Origin: Betaproteobacteria bacterium
Lineage (GTDB): Bacteria; Pseudomonadota; Gammaproteobacteria; Burkholderiales; SG8-41
Assembly: GCA_016202605.1 (NCBI GenBank)
Contig: JACQOJ010000099.1
Span: 1 to 48,209, forward strand
Length of the DNA stretch: 48,209 nucleotides
Direction of reading: 5' to 3'
Shown here piece after piece: positions 8,750 to 16,752 of this stretch. The notes below the pieces were generated by a model that saw only the letters and a list, made by a program, of their open reading frames with translations, ran no database searches and was not told where the DNA came from. The translations under genes and the position numbers were made by a program. Positions within the stretch are counted from its first letter, which is position 1; each line of letters begins with the position of its first letter.

Positions 8750-9249
8750 GAATGTTCTCCCTTGACGAGGTGCCGCGTCAGAAACGCGATAAAGGGACGC
8801 TTCTGCAGGCGGCAAGCCTCATAGGCATGCGGGATATGGACCAGATCCTCGGGACGATCGAATACGTGGTAGGGAAAATCGTAGGTTTGCAACAGCGGAA
8901 AAGTGCGTCGTCCCTGTACTTCCTGATAGATCCGGTGATCGTCGATGGAACCACGCTGGCTCACAATGCAGAAAACCGGAATCTGGTGGCGCAGGTTGAG
9001 TGTGGCGAGTTCCCCGGTGCAGGTGAGGAGCCCGGTGTTTCCTATCACCACGACCGAGCGCACGCCGCCGAAGAAAGCGCCGCTGCAAATGGCGACCGCT
9101 TCCGCCTCACGCGCAACCGGCACGTGGCGAATCGACGGATCGGCCGACAACCGCCGGATGAGGGGCGCGACCCAATCGTCGGGAAGCGTGGCGGCGAGAC
9201 GCACGCCGCACTTCACCAGTTCTTCGTGAATGCGCTCATTGACATCCAT
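8746..9249 (-). CDS. thiamine-diphosphate-dependent decarboxylase, alpha subunit; sulfo/phosphonopyruvate decarboxylase-like
   Basis: The product has 167 residues and corresponds to the N-terminal pyrimidine-binding domain of ThDP enzymes. The segment HVPVAREAEAVAICSGAFFGG contains the glutamate that activates the cofactor aminopyrimidine ring. SVVVIGNTGLLTCTGELATL and FCIVSQRGSIDDHR follow the ComD/phosphonopyruvate decarboxylase pattern. The start at 9249 leaves only four bases after the amidohydrolase stop, and the 3' end overlaps the beta gene. A longer frame to 9402 runs into the amidohydrolase and is not used. Splitting into two small subunits is usual for sulfopyruvate decarboxylases. 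Confidence 0.88.
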   Translation of the reverse strand: MDVNERIHEELVKCGVRLAATLPDDWVAPLIRRLSADPSIRHVPVAREAEAVAICSGAFFGGVRSVVVIGNTGLLTCTGELATLNLRHQIPVFCIVSQRGSIDDHRIYQEVQGRRTFPLLQTYDFPYHVFDRPEDLVHIPHAYEACRLQKRPFIAFLTRHLVKGEHS

Positions 9250-9253
9250 GCGT

Positions 9254-10504
9254 CTACTCCTCTTGTTGGCTGGTTCGGATGGGCGGCAGGTCATGGGCGC
9301 CGTCTCCCGGACGGCGGACGACGCGACCGTTGAATACGACGAGCGGCCGGGGCGCGAGGCGTGCCACCGGGTCGTCTTCCGGCCCGCAGTCGGCGACGGC
9401 AAAGCAGGCCGGCGCGCCAGTCCGGCACCAGTCCGTATCCGCGCTTAATCCCATCGCGTGTGCCGCGCGCAAGCTTACCGCTTCGAGCAGGAAATCCGGA
9501 TCGGCGAGCTGGGCGACGATTCCGAGTACCTGTGCCGCGAGCAGCGGGTCCGCATTGCCGGTCGGCAGAAACGGGTCTTGGACGTTGTCGGAGCCGCAAG
9601 CCACATTGATTCCCGCGGCCAGAATCTCGGCGACAGGCGGCACTCCGCGCAGCCCGGATTCGCGGCCCTGGAGATAGAGGTTCGTGAGCGGCAGAGCGAT
9701 TACATGCAGACGCGCTTCGGCTGCGAGCCCGATTGCCTCCGCGCGCACGGCGGCAGGCGCAACCGCGAGCGAGCAGCAGTGCGATGCCGCAACGCGGCCC
9801 TCCAGGCCGTAACCGCGGGTAAGACGGGCAAGTTCAGCCATATTCTGCACCGCGGGCTCCAGCGTCTCGTCGAGATGGAGATCGACCATGCCCCCGGCCT
9901 TTTCGGCAAGCTCGAGCGTCCGGCGCATCAGCGTCGGCGCCTCCGCGCCGCGGTTTCCCGTGGCCCCGCCCACGGCGTCACACCCCAGATGCAGCGCATC
10001 CGCGAGCGCTCGCCAGGATTCCTCGTCGTTCACGGGCGCGGAGGCAGGCAGGAACGCGACGACCTGGATGGTTATGCGATCCGAAAACGCTTCCCTGAGC
10101 GCAAGCGCCGCCTCGACATGCCGAAGCCCCACCGTCTTGTCGACGTCGGCGTGTGTCCGGAGCGTCGCCACCCCGTGGCTGATCGCCCACTGGATCACGC
10201 GTTCCCCGCGCTGCCGGTGATCTTCCGGCGTGAGGTTCGGGCGCAGCTTTCCAAAACGGGCGCGCGCATCCGCGAGGTCCGTGGAGGCGCCCACACGACC
10301 GACGAGACAGGCCTTGTCCAGGTGGTGATGGGGGTCGGCCAGCGCGGGAAGGAGAAGCCGACCACCCACATGCCACTCTTCACGTCCCGTTTCGGGCACG
10401 GATTTCGCAATGAGGCTGATGCGGCCGGCGTCGACGGCAATGTCGACAGCGTCGCCGGAACCCGGCTTCCACGGGTGGACGCCCCGAATCATCAGATCAT
10501 GCAC
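9254..10504 (-). CDS. amidohydrolase of the cytosine deaminase type
   Basis: The product has about 416 residues. LLLPALADPHHHLDKACLVG holds the metal-binding HxH within the HxHLDK signature shared by cytosine deaminase, creatinine deaminase-like enzymes and AtzC-type amidohydrolases. Later ligand candidates are VDLHLDE, ASHCC and GSDNVQDPF (His, His, Asp). Expected chemistry is hydrolytic deamination or amide cleavage on a ring nitrogen compound. I favour the GTG at 10504, because AAGGA lies 7 bases upstream and the preceding ATPase gene stops 14 bases earlier; ATG 10492 has no good site. The gene lies in the operon after the ABC importer, so it probably acts on the imported solute. Confidence 0.85.
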   Translation of the reverse strand: MHDLMIRGVHPWKPGSGDAVDIAVDAGRISLIAKSVPETGREEWHVGGRLLLPALADPHHHLDKACLVGRVGASTDLADARARFGKLRPNLTPEDHRQRGERVIQWAISHGVATLRTHADVDKTVGLRHVEAALALREAFSDRITIQVVAFLPASAPVNDEESWRALADALHLGCDAVGGATGNRGAEAPTLMRRTLELAEKAGGMVDLHLDETLEPAVQNMAELARLTRGYGLEGRVAASHCCSLAVAPAAVRAEAIGLAAEARLHVIALPLTNLYLQGRESGLRGVPPVAEILAAGINVACGSDNVQDPFLPTGNADPLLAAQVLGIVAQLADPDFLLEAVSLRAAHAMGLSADTDWCRTGAPACFAVADCGPEDDPVARLAPRPLVVFNGRVVRRPGDGAHDLPPIRTSQQEE

Positions 10505-10517
10505 GCGTCCGTCCTTG

Positions 10518-11333
10518 TCAGGATTCCGAGAGGATGCCTTGCGCGAGGAAGCGGCGCCGGACACGGTCGATGTATTCCACGAATTTCCGGTCGCTGCGGG
10601 TCTGCGCCCCGCGCGGGCGGCCGAGATCGATATCGAGCACTTCCGCAATCCTGCCGGGCCGCGCCGACATCACCGCCACCCGGTCGGACAGAAAAATGGC
10701 TTCCTCGATGCTGTGGGTGATGAACAACACGGTATTGCGGTCGCGCAGCCACATCCGCTGCAGGTCGAGATTCATCTGCTCACGGGTCAGGGCGTCCAGC
10801 GCACCAAAAGGTTCGTCCATCAGCAGCAGGCCGGGACTTTGCACCAGTGCGCGGCAAATCGCGACCCGTTGACGCATCCCGCCGGAGAGTTCGCTCGGAT
10901 ATTTTTCCTCGAAACCCGTCAGCCCCACGGAATGCAGCAGTTCGGTCGCTTTATTCAGGTGCGCTTTCTGGTCGAGCCTCTTGATCTCCACCGGCAGCAT
11001 CACGTTGGAGAGCACGCTGCGCCAGTCGAGCAGCACGTCGCGCTGGAACACGATTCCTGCTTCGTCGACCGGCCCGTTGACGGGCTTGCCCCCGACCTTG
11101 ATGGTGCCGGAGGAAACCGGGATCAGTCCGGAAATCAACATCAGCAGCGTGCTCTTGCCGCAGCCGCTGGGGCCGACGATGGAAACGAACTCTCCGGATC
11201 CCAGATTCAGCGAGACTTCATCGAGCGCGTGCACGGGGCCGCTCTTGGCGGTCCGGTAGTGCTTGGTGACGCCGGCGACTTCGACCGAAACGTCATTGGC
11301 GGAGTGCGTGATCATTTCGCGTTGCGCAGTCAT
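10518..11333 (-). CDS. ABC transporter ATP-binding protein, NitT/TauT (nitrate/sulfonate/thiamine-precursor) type
   Basis: The product has 271 residues from ATG 11333, which has AGGA 5 bases upstream; the alternative GTG at 11363 lacks support. Walker A is at 54-62 (GPSGCGKST), the ABC signature at 149-156 (LSGGMRQR) and Walker B at about 169-175 (LLLMDEP), followed by the switch histidine in FITHSIEEA. The sequence is closest to SsuB/TauB/NrtD-like ATPases. It powers uptake through the permease encoded 43 bases upstream. The ligand class of these importers is broad (sulfonates, nitrate, hydroxymethylpyrimidine, aromatic acids). Confidence 0.93.
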   Translation of the reverse strand: MTAQREMITHSANDVSVEVAGVTKHYRTAKSGPVHALDEVSLNLGSGEFVSIVGPSGCGKSTLLMLISGLIPVSSGTIKVGGKPVNGPVDEAGIVFQRDVLLDWRSVLSNVMLPVEIKRLDQKAHLNKATELLHSVGLTGFEEKYPSELSGGMRQRVAICRALVQSPGLLLMDEPFGALDALTREQMNLDLQRMWLRDRNTVLFITHSIEEAIFLSDRVAVMSARPGRIAEVLDIDLGRPRGAQTRSDRKFVEYIDRVRRRFLAQGILSES

Positions 11334-11376
11334 CGAATTCCTGTGGGGACGCCGTTCTTTCACGCAGGAGCCGGCG

Positions 11377-12195
11377 TCACTCCACGCGTTCGGTAATCTG
11401 CCGGTGCCACGGTATGACCATGCGCTCGACCCACACGACGATGTTGAAGAGAATCACGCCCATCAGCGAGAGTATCACCACGGAAGAGAAGAGCAGGGGC
11501 GTGTCGAGACGCACTTGAGCGATCAGCTGGAGGTAGCCCAGGCCTTTCTCGGCCGCGATGAATTCCCCGACGATCGCCCCGATCACCGCCTGACCGATGC
11601 CGACCTTGAGGCCGCCGAAGATGTTCGGCAGCGCCTTCGGAAAACGGATCTTGATGAACGTCTGCAGTTGTCCGGCGCCCATCGACTCGGCGAGATAGAT
11701 CATTTCCTTTTCCACCGAGCGCATCCCGATCACCGTGTTGATCACGATCGGAAAAAAGGAGATCAGAAAGGCGACCAGCACCTTCGGCAGAATGCCGTAG
11801 CCGAACCACATCACGAGGATGGGCGCAAGCGCAACCTTTGGTACGGTCTGCAGCGAGACCATCAGCGGAAACGCGACGCGTTCGAAGATTCGCGAATAAA
11901 CGATCGCCACGGCAAGGGGAATGCCCACGACGACGCTGAGTCCGAAACCGAGGATCACCTCCTGCAGGCTGGCCCAGGCGTTATCCATCAGCAAGGCCCA
12001 GTCAGCGTAGATCTTGACAATGATTACCGATGGGCTCGGCAGGATGTAGACCGGCACATCCAGCAATCGGGTGGCCGCCTCCCAGGCAAGAAAGATCAAC
12101 AGCAGGATGCCGAGCGCCGCGCCCTGCTCGGTGAACCACGCCCAGACTCTGGCGCCCGCTGACGGCTGTAGGTCGATTGAGGATGCGGTGGACAC
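11377..12195 (-). CDS. ABC transporter permease, NitT/TauT type
   Basis: The product has 272 residues with about six membrane spans. The cytoplasmic EAA-like loop ESMGAGQLQTFIKIRFPKAL is followed by PNIFGGLKVGIGQAVIGAIVGEFIAA, the characteristic end of SsuC/TauC permeases. It starts with GTG at 12195, with AAGGAG 7 bases upstream. The gene lies 136 bases downstream of the binding-protein gene; that gap contains a GC-rich inverted repeat that could shape relative expression of the binding protein and the membrane parts. Confidence 0.93.
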   Translation of the reverse strand: MSTASSIDLQPSAGARVWAWFTEQGAALGILLLIFLAWEAATRLLDVPVYILPSPSVIIVKIYADWALLMDNAWASLQEVILGFGLSVVVGIPLAVAIVYSRIFERVAFPLMVSLQTVPKVALAPILVMWFGYGILPKVLVAFLISFFPIVINTVIGMRSVEKEMIYLAESMGAGQLQTFIKIRFPKALPNIFGGLKVGIGQAVIGAIVGEFIAAEKGLGYLQLIAQVRLDTPLLFSSVVILSLMGVILFNIVVWVERMVIPWHRQITERVE

Positions 12196-12331
12196 GGTTT
12201 TACTCCTTCAGCAGGGCAAAGCGCGACACCGCCGCCCGCGGCGGCATGCGCCCGCATGCATGCCGGATTCTGGCAGCCGGCGCGAAAACCCGGTTATGCG
12301 CTGGCCCGGGCTCCGGCGTTGCTGCTGCCGC

Positions 12332-13345
12332 TTACTTCAGGAAATCGTTGGTGTAGTAGAGCCCGATGTCCTTGCGCTCCTTGATGGCGCCGGTGGCCAT
12401 AAGAAGGTCCAGACACGTTTTCCAGTCGTTTTCGCTCTGCCAGCCGATCGGCCTGCCCGTGGGGGCGTTGGTGGACTCTACCGTGGCCTTCACCTGCGCC
12501 AGGAGCACGTCAGGGTTCTCCTTGACCTTCATGTACTTGTTCATGATCTCTGCCGCGCCCTTGGGATCCTTCATTGCATCCGCATAACCTTTGGCGGTGG
12601 CGCGCATCAGTTTGGCTACTGTTCCCGGATTCTGTCTGGCGAAATTATTGCTGATGTAATAGGAAGCGCCCAGCAGGTTGAGTCCGAAATCCGCGACCTT
12701 CATGACGTTGAATTTGACGCCGGTGCGCTGTTCGAGCACAGGCAGTTCGTTACTGAGGTAAACCGACATCACGTCGACCTTGCGGGACAGAAACTGGGAA
12801 GTGCGCGCGGAGTTGTCCATCTGGATCCGCGTGATCCTGGAAAGATCGATCTTGTTGATCTTGGTAAATGGTTCCAGCATGTCGGTAAAGGTTTCGCCGA
12901 CAGATATACCGATCCGCTTGCCTTCCAGGTCCTTGGGCGTCTTCAGCGGCACGTCCGGGAAAGAGATCACGCCCATCGGCGCTCTGGTCTGGTAGAGTGC
13001 GGCCACCTTGACGGGCATGTTCTGGCTCACGGCTTGCGCGGCGGCCACGGCTGGGCCATATCCGATGTTCTCGGTCCCGGCGGCGAGAAGCCGCAGCACC
13101 GTCTGCGCGCCCTGACCTTCGGCCAGATCGACATCGAGTCCTTCCGCGGCAAAGTAGCCCTTGTCCAGCGCGACGAAGAGCGGCGCGTATTCGCCTTTCA
13201 GCTTCCAGGTGAAGCGCACCTGGACTTTTTCCTTGGCCGCGCCCGCCGCGGACTGCGCCATTGCCGTCCCGCCGGAAAACGAGAAAACGACGAACAGCGC
13301 TGCGAGCAGGCCGGCGACCGATAACCCGTTACGCCTGGTGTTCAT
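12332..13345 (-). CDS. ABC transporter substrate-binding protein (NMT1/THI5-like, SsuA/TauA family)
   Basis: The product has 337 residues with a cleavable signal peptide (NGLSVAGLLAALFVVFSFSG, then TAMAQS). The mature protein begins with VQVRFTWKLKGEYAPLFVAL and has DKGYFAAEGLDVDLAEGQGA, a classical NMT1/SsuA beginning. Members bind pyrimidine precursors, sulfonates, formyl-aminopyrimidine or aromatic carboxylates; the ligand here is not known. AGGAG lies 9 bases before the ATG. A perfect 17-bp palindrome lies 144 bases upstream (13490-13506), so this is the first gene of a six-gene leftward operon that ends with the split decarboxylase. Confidence 0.92.
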   Translation of the reverse strand: MNTRRNGLSVAGLLAALFVVFSFSGGTAMAQSAAGAAKEKVQVRFTWKLKGEYAPLFVALDKGYFAAEGLDVDLAEGQGAQTVLRLLAAGTENIGYGPAVAAAQAVSQNMPVKVAALYQTRAPMGVISFPDVPLKTPKDLEGKRIGISVGETFTDMLEPFTKINKIDLSRITRIQMDNSARTSQFLSRKVDVMSVYLSNELPVLEQRTGVKFNVMKVADFGLNLLGASYYISNNFARQNPGTVAKLMRATAKGYADAMKDPKGAAEIMNKYMKVKENPDVLLAQVKATVESTNAPTGRPIGWQSENDWKTCLDLLMATGAIKERKDIGLYYTNDFLK

Positions 13346-13489
13346 GGTCTTTCACTCCTCTGATGAATAAATCGGCGTGATTCCATCACCGCTTGACCCG
13401 GTGTTCCCGCAAGTATCCGTTTGCCCCGGGGCCGCGGCGGCAGGGGTGACGCAAACCGCGTGCCAGCCAGGGTTGAAGGGCACTTTTGT

Positions 13490-13506
13490 GATCACACAGT
13501 GTGATC
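13490..13506. promoter_or_regulatory. GntR-family operator, site A
   Basis: GATCACACAGTGTGATC is a perfect palindrome with 8-base arms around one central base. It lies in the 177-base gap between the fusion-gene stop and the ABC binding-protein start. The same 17-bp pattern recurs at 18869 and 24878 with one arm mismatch each. Its length and symmetry fit the operator of a dimeric GntR/FCD regulator, and such a gene is encoded at 18978. Binding is inferred, not shown. Confidence 0.75.
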
Positions 13507-13522
13507 TGCGTAATGCGGGGTG

Positions 13523-14506
13523 TCAAGCCGCCTCTTCGTAGAGTTCGACCTTGTTGCCGTCGGGATCGGCGACGTAGATCGTCCGCCCGTAGATCCCGTC
13601 ATGCAGATCCTGAAAGAACCGTACGTTCGCACGCCTCAGCCGGTCGGCGAGCCCCTGCACGTCGTGCACCCTGAAGGCCATGTGATCGATCTGCTGGGGC
13701 TTGTCCGGCCCGCCGGTGGTGAGCGCAATGCCCTGATGAAGCGGGACAAACGGTCGCCCGTCGGCAAGCGGCTTGGCCTTGCGCTCCGTGAAGCCGAGCA
13801 ATTCGATGTAGAAGCGCCGCGAGGCCTCGAGATCCACCACCTGCAGCAGCATGTGCGCGAATCCCAGCGTGCGGGGCTTGCGCTGCGCCTCGATCCAGGC
13901 GCCGGTTTCGCTCGAATCCGAGAGCACGCAGAAGTATTGCGCCCAGACTTCCAATGCGGTCTGTTCCCATTCCTCACTGACGCCGGAGATGCAGTCGGTG
14001 AGCGCAACGACATCGTAGTCTCGCAGATAGGCCTCGCGGATCGTCGTCTCGACACAGGCATTGGTGGTAGTGCCGGTGACGAAGAGCGTCTGCGTGCCCA
14101 GCATCCGTAAAAGCTGTTCAAGCCGCGTCGCGTAGAACGCACCAAAGCGGTGCTTGCGCACCACAAACGACGGGTTGATGGCGGCGAGATCCTTGAGTTC
14201 GTCGATGATGGCCTCGTCCCAGGTTCCGGCAAGGGCGGAGACCTGCTTGCGTTTCGCGGTATGCGCGGCAAGCTTCTTCCGGGCGCGGACCGCATCCATC
14301 TGGAAATGCTCCTGAACCGTCCAGATCACCGGCATACCGGCCGCCTGGCAGCGCTCGACGAGTCCCTTCAACGCGGGCACGATCGTGGCGAGCCGTTTGG
14401 TATCCACCCCGGATATGCCAAGCGTGCCCTTGTCGTGCACGAATGCATTCTGCATGTCGATGACGAGCAGCGCGCTCGTCTTCAACTCAAGCGTATCGAG
14501 CGCCAT
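13523..14506 (-). CDS. isochorismatase-like cysteine hydrolase fused to a VOC (glyoxalase/dioxygenase) domain
   Basis: The product has 327 residues. Residues 1-200 are a cysteine hydrolase of the isochorismatase superfamily with a complete triad: Asp17 (LLVIDMQNAF), Lys118 (VVRKHRFGAF) and Cys151 (TTTNACVETT). Members include N-carbamoylsarcosine amidase and other amidases. Residues 214-327 form a VOC module with likely metal ligands His218, His275 and Glu321 (IDHMAF, DPDGNKVELYE). No stop or frameshift separates the two, so this is a true fusion. I chose ATG 14506, with GGAGG 7 bases upstream; ATG 14509 is 4 bases away from it. The start overlaps the tautomerase stop. It is the last gene of the octopine-dehydrogenase operon. 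Confidence 0.9.
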   Translation of the reverse strand: MALDTLELKTSALLVIDMQNAFVHDKGTLGISGVDTKRLATIVPALKGLVERCQAAGMPVIWTVQEHFQMDAVRARKKLAAHTAKRKQVSALAGTWDEAIIDELKDLAAINPSFVVRKHRFGAFYATRLEQLLRMLGTQTLFVTGTTTNACVETTIREAYLRDYDVVALTDCISGVSEEWEQTALEVWAQYFCVLSDSSETGAWIEAQRKPRTLGFAHMLLQVVDLEASRRFYIELLGFTERKAKPLADGRPFVPLHQGIALTTGGPDKPQQIDHMAFRVHDVQGLADRLRRANVRFFQDLHDGIYGRTIYVADPDGNKVELYEEAA

Positions 14507-14706
14507 CATCTCCCCTCCGGTTCGTTGTCGATGCCGAGGCGACCGGCGCGGCCCCAACTGTCCTTGGGCACGTCCTGAATGATGACGTGCAGGTGATCGG
14601 GCTTGCAGCCGGCGTGTTCCACCATCGCATCGGTGATTGCGGCGACCAGCTTGCGTTTTTGCTCGACGCTGCGTCCCGTCCACATTTGTACGGTTACAAC
14701 AGGCAT
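14506..14706 (-). CDS. 4-oxalocrotonate tautomerase-family protein
   Basis: The product has 66 residues with proline directly after the initiator Met (MPVVTVQMWTGRSVEQKRKL). Pro1 is the catalytic base of this superfamily once Met is removed. KPDHLHVIIQDVPKDSWGRAG is the usual C-terminal half. Such small homohexameric enzymes interconvert enol and keto forms of 2-hydroxymuconate-like acids. GGAGG lies 6 bases before the ATG, which itself comes one base after the stop of the preceding gene. The TGA overlaps the ATG of the fusion gene. It implies that an unsaturated dicarboxylic or 2-oxo acid occurs in the pathway. Confidence 0.9.
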   Translation of the reverse strand: MPVVTVQMWTGRSVEQKRKLVAAITDAMVEHAGCKPDHLHVIIQDVPKDSWGRAGRLGIDNEPEGR

Positions 14707-14707
14707 G

Positions 14708-15391
14708 TCAGGCCTCCATTATGTGCACAGTTTGTTGAGCCGCCCAGCCGGGCGCCATGGGCGCAAAGCCGGCCGCGAAATCGCTGCCCGCGCGATCTTC
14801 ACCGCGCACGAGCCAGATCGGACGATTCTGGTAATTCACCAGCGGCCGCTCTTCCATCGCGCACCGGTTGGGAGGAAAACGCGGGTCGCGGTTGTAAAAC
14901 GAGGTTGCCGGCATGTAGCGGATGACATAGTGCGCGCCGCCGGGCACAGCGGGAGGGGTGTTGTCTGCACGTCGCACGTCGGCAACGAAGATCCGTCCGT
15001 TTGCAAGCGCGACGTCGACGACGGCGCCGGCCAGGGGATCGGCTGGCCAGTAACGGCCCGCGCTGCGGCGGGCTTCGTCCCAGGACGCGGCGTCGAGATA
15101 GAGTTCACTGTCCCAGAGAACGATGTCGGGGCCGAGCAACAGCGAAACGGCGTCAAGCACTTCGGCGGTTTCGCACACATCCAGAAACTTCCACGGATCG
15201 AAGAGAATGGCTGCGCGCCCGAACGGGTTGTGAGTGCCGGACAATAGCGCCTGCCGCGGCGGGCGCGCGAGAAGCGTGTTCGCGGCAGCGACGATCGGCG
15301 CGAGCAAGCGGGCCTGCAATCGCCGGGACCCCGGAGAGCTCTGCGAGAGAATCGCCGTCATATCCGATGGGTTGAGGATCGTTGCGTTCAC
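14708..15391 (-). CDS. PhyH (phytanoyl-CoA dioxygenase)-like protein with degenerate metal site
   Basis: The product has about 227 residues. LLGPDIVLWDSELYLDAASW, GRYWPADPLAGAVV and YVIRYMPATSFYNRDP match landmarks of PhyH-type 2-oxoglutarate/Fe(II) dioxygenases. In active members the motif before 'GRYWP' is WHQD, giving HxD; here the same place (residues 109-112) reads RSAG. The stretch holding the second His also seems shortened (RADNTPPAVPGGAHYVIRY). I infer an inactive or repurposed member. The start is uncertain: GTG 15391 overlaps the upstream TGA as GTGA; ATG 15427 and ATG 15361 are alternatives without a clear ribosome-binding site. Confidence 0.65.
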   Translation of the reverse strand: MNATILNPSDMTAILSQSSPGSRRLQARLLAPIVAAANTLLARPPRQALLSGTHNPFGRAAILFDPWKFLDVCETAEVLDAVSLLLGPDIVLWDSELYLDAASWDEARRSAGRYWPADPLAGAVVDVALANGRIFVADVRRADNTPPAVPGGAHYVIRYMPATSFYNRDPRFPPNRCAMEERPLVNYQNRPIWLVRGEDRAGSDFAAGFAPMAPGWAAQQTVHIMEA

Positions 15392-16752
15392 GCGGGCAGG
15401 GGATCGCTCTGCGGGCGAGTGACGCATCGGCCTCGCCCATGCAAGGCCTCATTGACGCACCCGTTATCGTACACGATCTCCCCTCGTGCGATCGTCATCA
15501 CCGGCCAGCCCCTCAGCTTCCAGCCTTCATAGATGCAGTGCCCGTGCCCGCTATGCTTCACCGTTCGTTCCTCGTCGAGATCGACCAGCACCAGGTCCGC
15601 ATCGGCGCCGGCCTGCAATGAGCCCTTCTGCGGCCACAGGCCGAAGCGCCGCGCCGGATGCCAGGAATTGAGCTGGACCAGACGCGAGAGCGACAGCCCG
15701 CGCTGATGCACCCCGAAATTCAGCATGAGCGCCAGTTCCCAGGGGAACGACACCACCCCCGGCAGTTCCTTCCACAGGTCTTCGCCTTTCTTGGGGAAAA
15801 ACGGCACATGGTCGGTGCCCAGGCTGTAGACGCTGCCGTTGAAAATGCCCCGCCACAGGCCCTCGAGATCTTCCCTCGGCCGCAGCGGCGGAGAGATCTT
15901 GGCTTTCATGTCGAGATCGGGGTCATAGCAGGTTCGAGTCAGGTAGTGCGGGCAGGTTTCCACCGTCACATCGATGCCACGACCGCGCGCCTCGGCGGCA
16001 AGGACCGGTCCTTGCCCGACCGAGGTGTGCACGATATGCAGCGGGCAGCGCGTGCGCTCGGCGAGAAACAGCATGCGCTTGATGGTTTCCTCCTCACAGA
16101 ACGACGGTCGCGATTCGGTGTAGGCGCCGAGGTCCTGGCGTCCGGTGGCCTTGAGTTCGTCCTTGAGCCAGGAGGCGATACCGGTGTTCTCGCAGTGCAC
16201 GCTGATCACACCGCCGGGAATTTTCACGAGGTGGCGCATCGTGGCGTATACCCAGCCGTCGGTTGCCGGCACGATACCGATGGGGTTGTCGGGCTCGTAG
16301 CCGAAGTAGCATTTGAAGGAACGCACGCCGGTTTCACGCACCACGTCGGGGATGTCGTTGATGTGATCTTCGCGCTGGATGCCGAAATGGAAACCGAAGT
16401 CGATGAGGACGTTCTCTTCCCCGATCGCGCGACGCTCCTTGTAAAACGGGACGTACGGGCCGGCCTTGTTGCGAATGTAGAGCAGGATGGTCGTGAGCCC
16501 GCCCGAGGCGGCGGCGGCGGTTTCACTGCGCATGTCCTCGTTGTAGGGATAGTTCACCCCGAGGTGGCAATGTGGATCGATCAGCCCGGGCATCAACACC
16601 CGCCCGCCGGCGTCGATCACGCGCTTTGCTTCGGGCAGCGCATCGTTCGCACCGGTGAGCGCGATGCGTCCCGCCTGCACGGCGACGCCGCCCACGAACT
16701 CTCCGTCGTGCGTGACAACGCGCGCGCTGCGAATGACGAGGTCCACTTTCAT
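15388..16752 (-). CDS. dihydropyrimidinase/hydantoinase-type cyclic amidohydrolase
   Basis: The product has 454 residues. MPGLIDPHCHLGVNYPYNED carries the HxH metal pair. VRSFKCYFGYEPDNP contains the lysine that is carbamylated to bridge two zinc ions in D-hydantoinases. ISVHCENTGIA and PLHIVHTSVGQG supply two further histidines, and YSLGTDHVPFF the metal-binding aspartate. The enzyme should open a cyclic amide (hydantoin, dihydropyrimidine, allantoin-like) to an N-carbamoyl acid. The ATG directly follows the TAG of the upstream gene. In the same operon the isochorismatase-like hydrolase could remove the carbamoyl group. Confidence 0.92.
   Translation of the reverse strand: MKVDLVIRSARVVTHDGEFVGGVAVQAGRIALTGANDALPEAKRVIDAGGRVLMPGLIDPHCHLGVNYPYNEDMRSETAAAASGGLTTILLYIRNKAGPYVPFYKERRAIGEENVLIDFGFHFGIQREDHINDIPDVVRETGVRSFKCYFGYEPDNPIGIVPATDGWVYATMRHLVKIPGGVISVHCENTGIASWLKDELKATGRQDLGAYTESRPSFCEEETIKRMLFLAERTRCPLHIVHTSVGQGPVLAAEARGRGIDVTVETCPHYLTRTCYDPDLDMKAKISPPLRPREDLEGLWRGIFNGSVYSLGTDHVPFFPKKGEDLWKELPGVVSFPWELALMLNFGVHQRGLSLSRLVQLNSWHPARRFGLWPQKGSLQAGADADLVLVDLDEERTVKHSGHGHCIYEGWKLRGWPVMTIARGEIVYDNGCVNEALHGRGRCVTRPQSDPLPA

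Noticed and set aside
14510-14683. 58-residue N-terminal extension of the isochorismatase-VOC fusion
   Set aside because: It covers the tautomerase gene in another frame and reads as Arg-rich shadow; a strong GGAGG marks the start at 14506.
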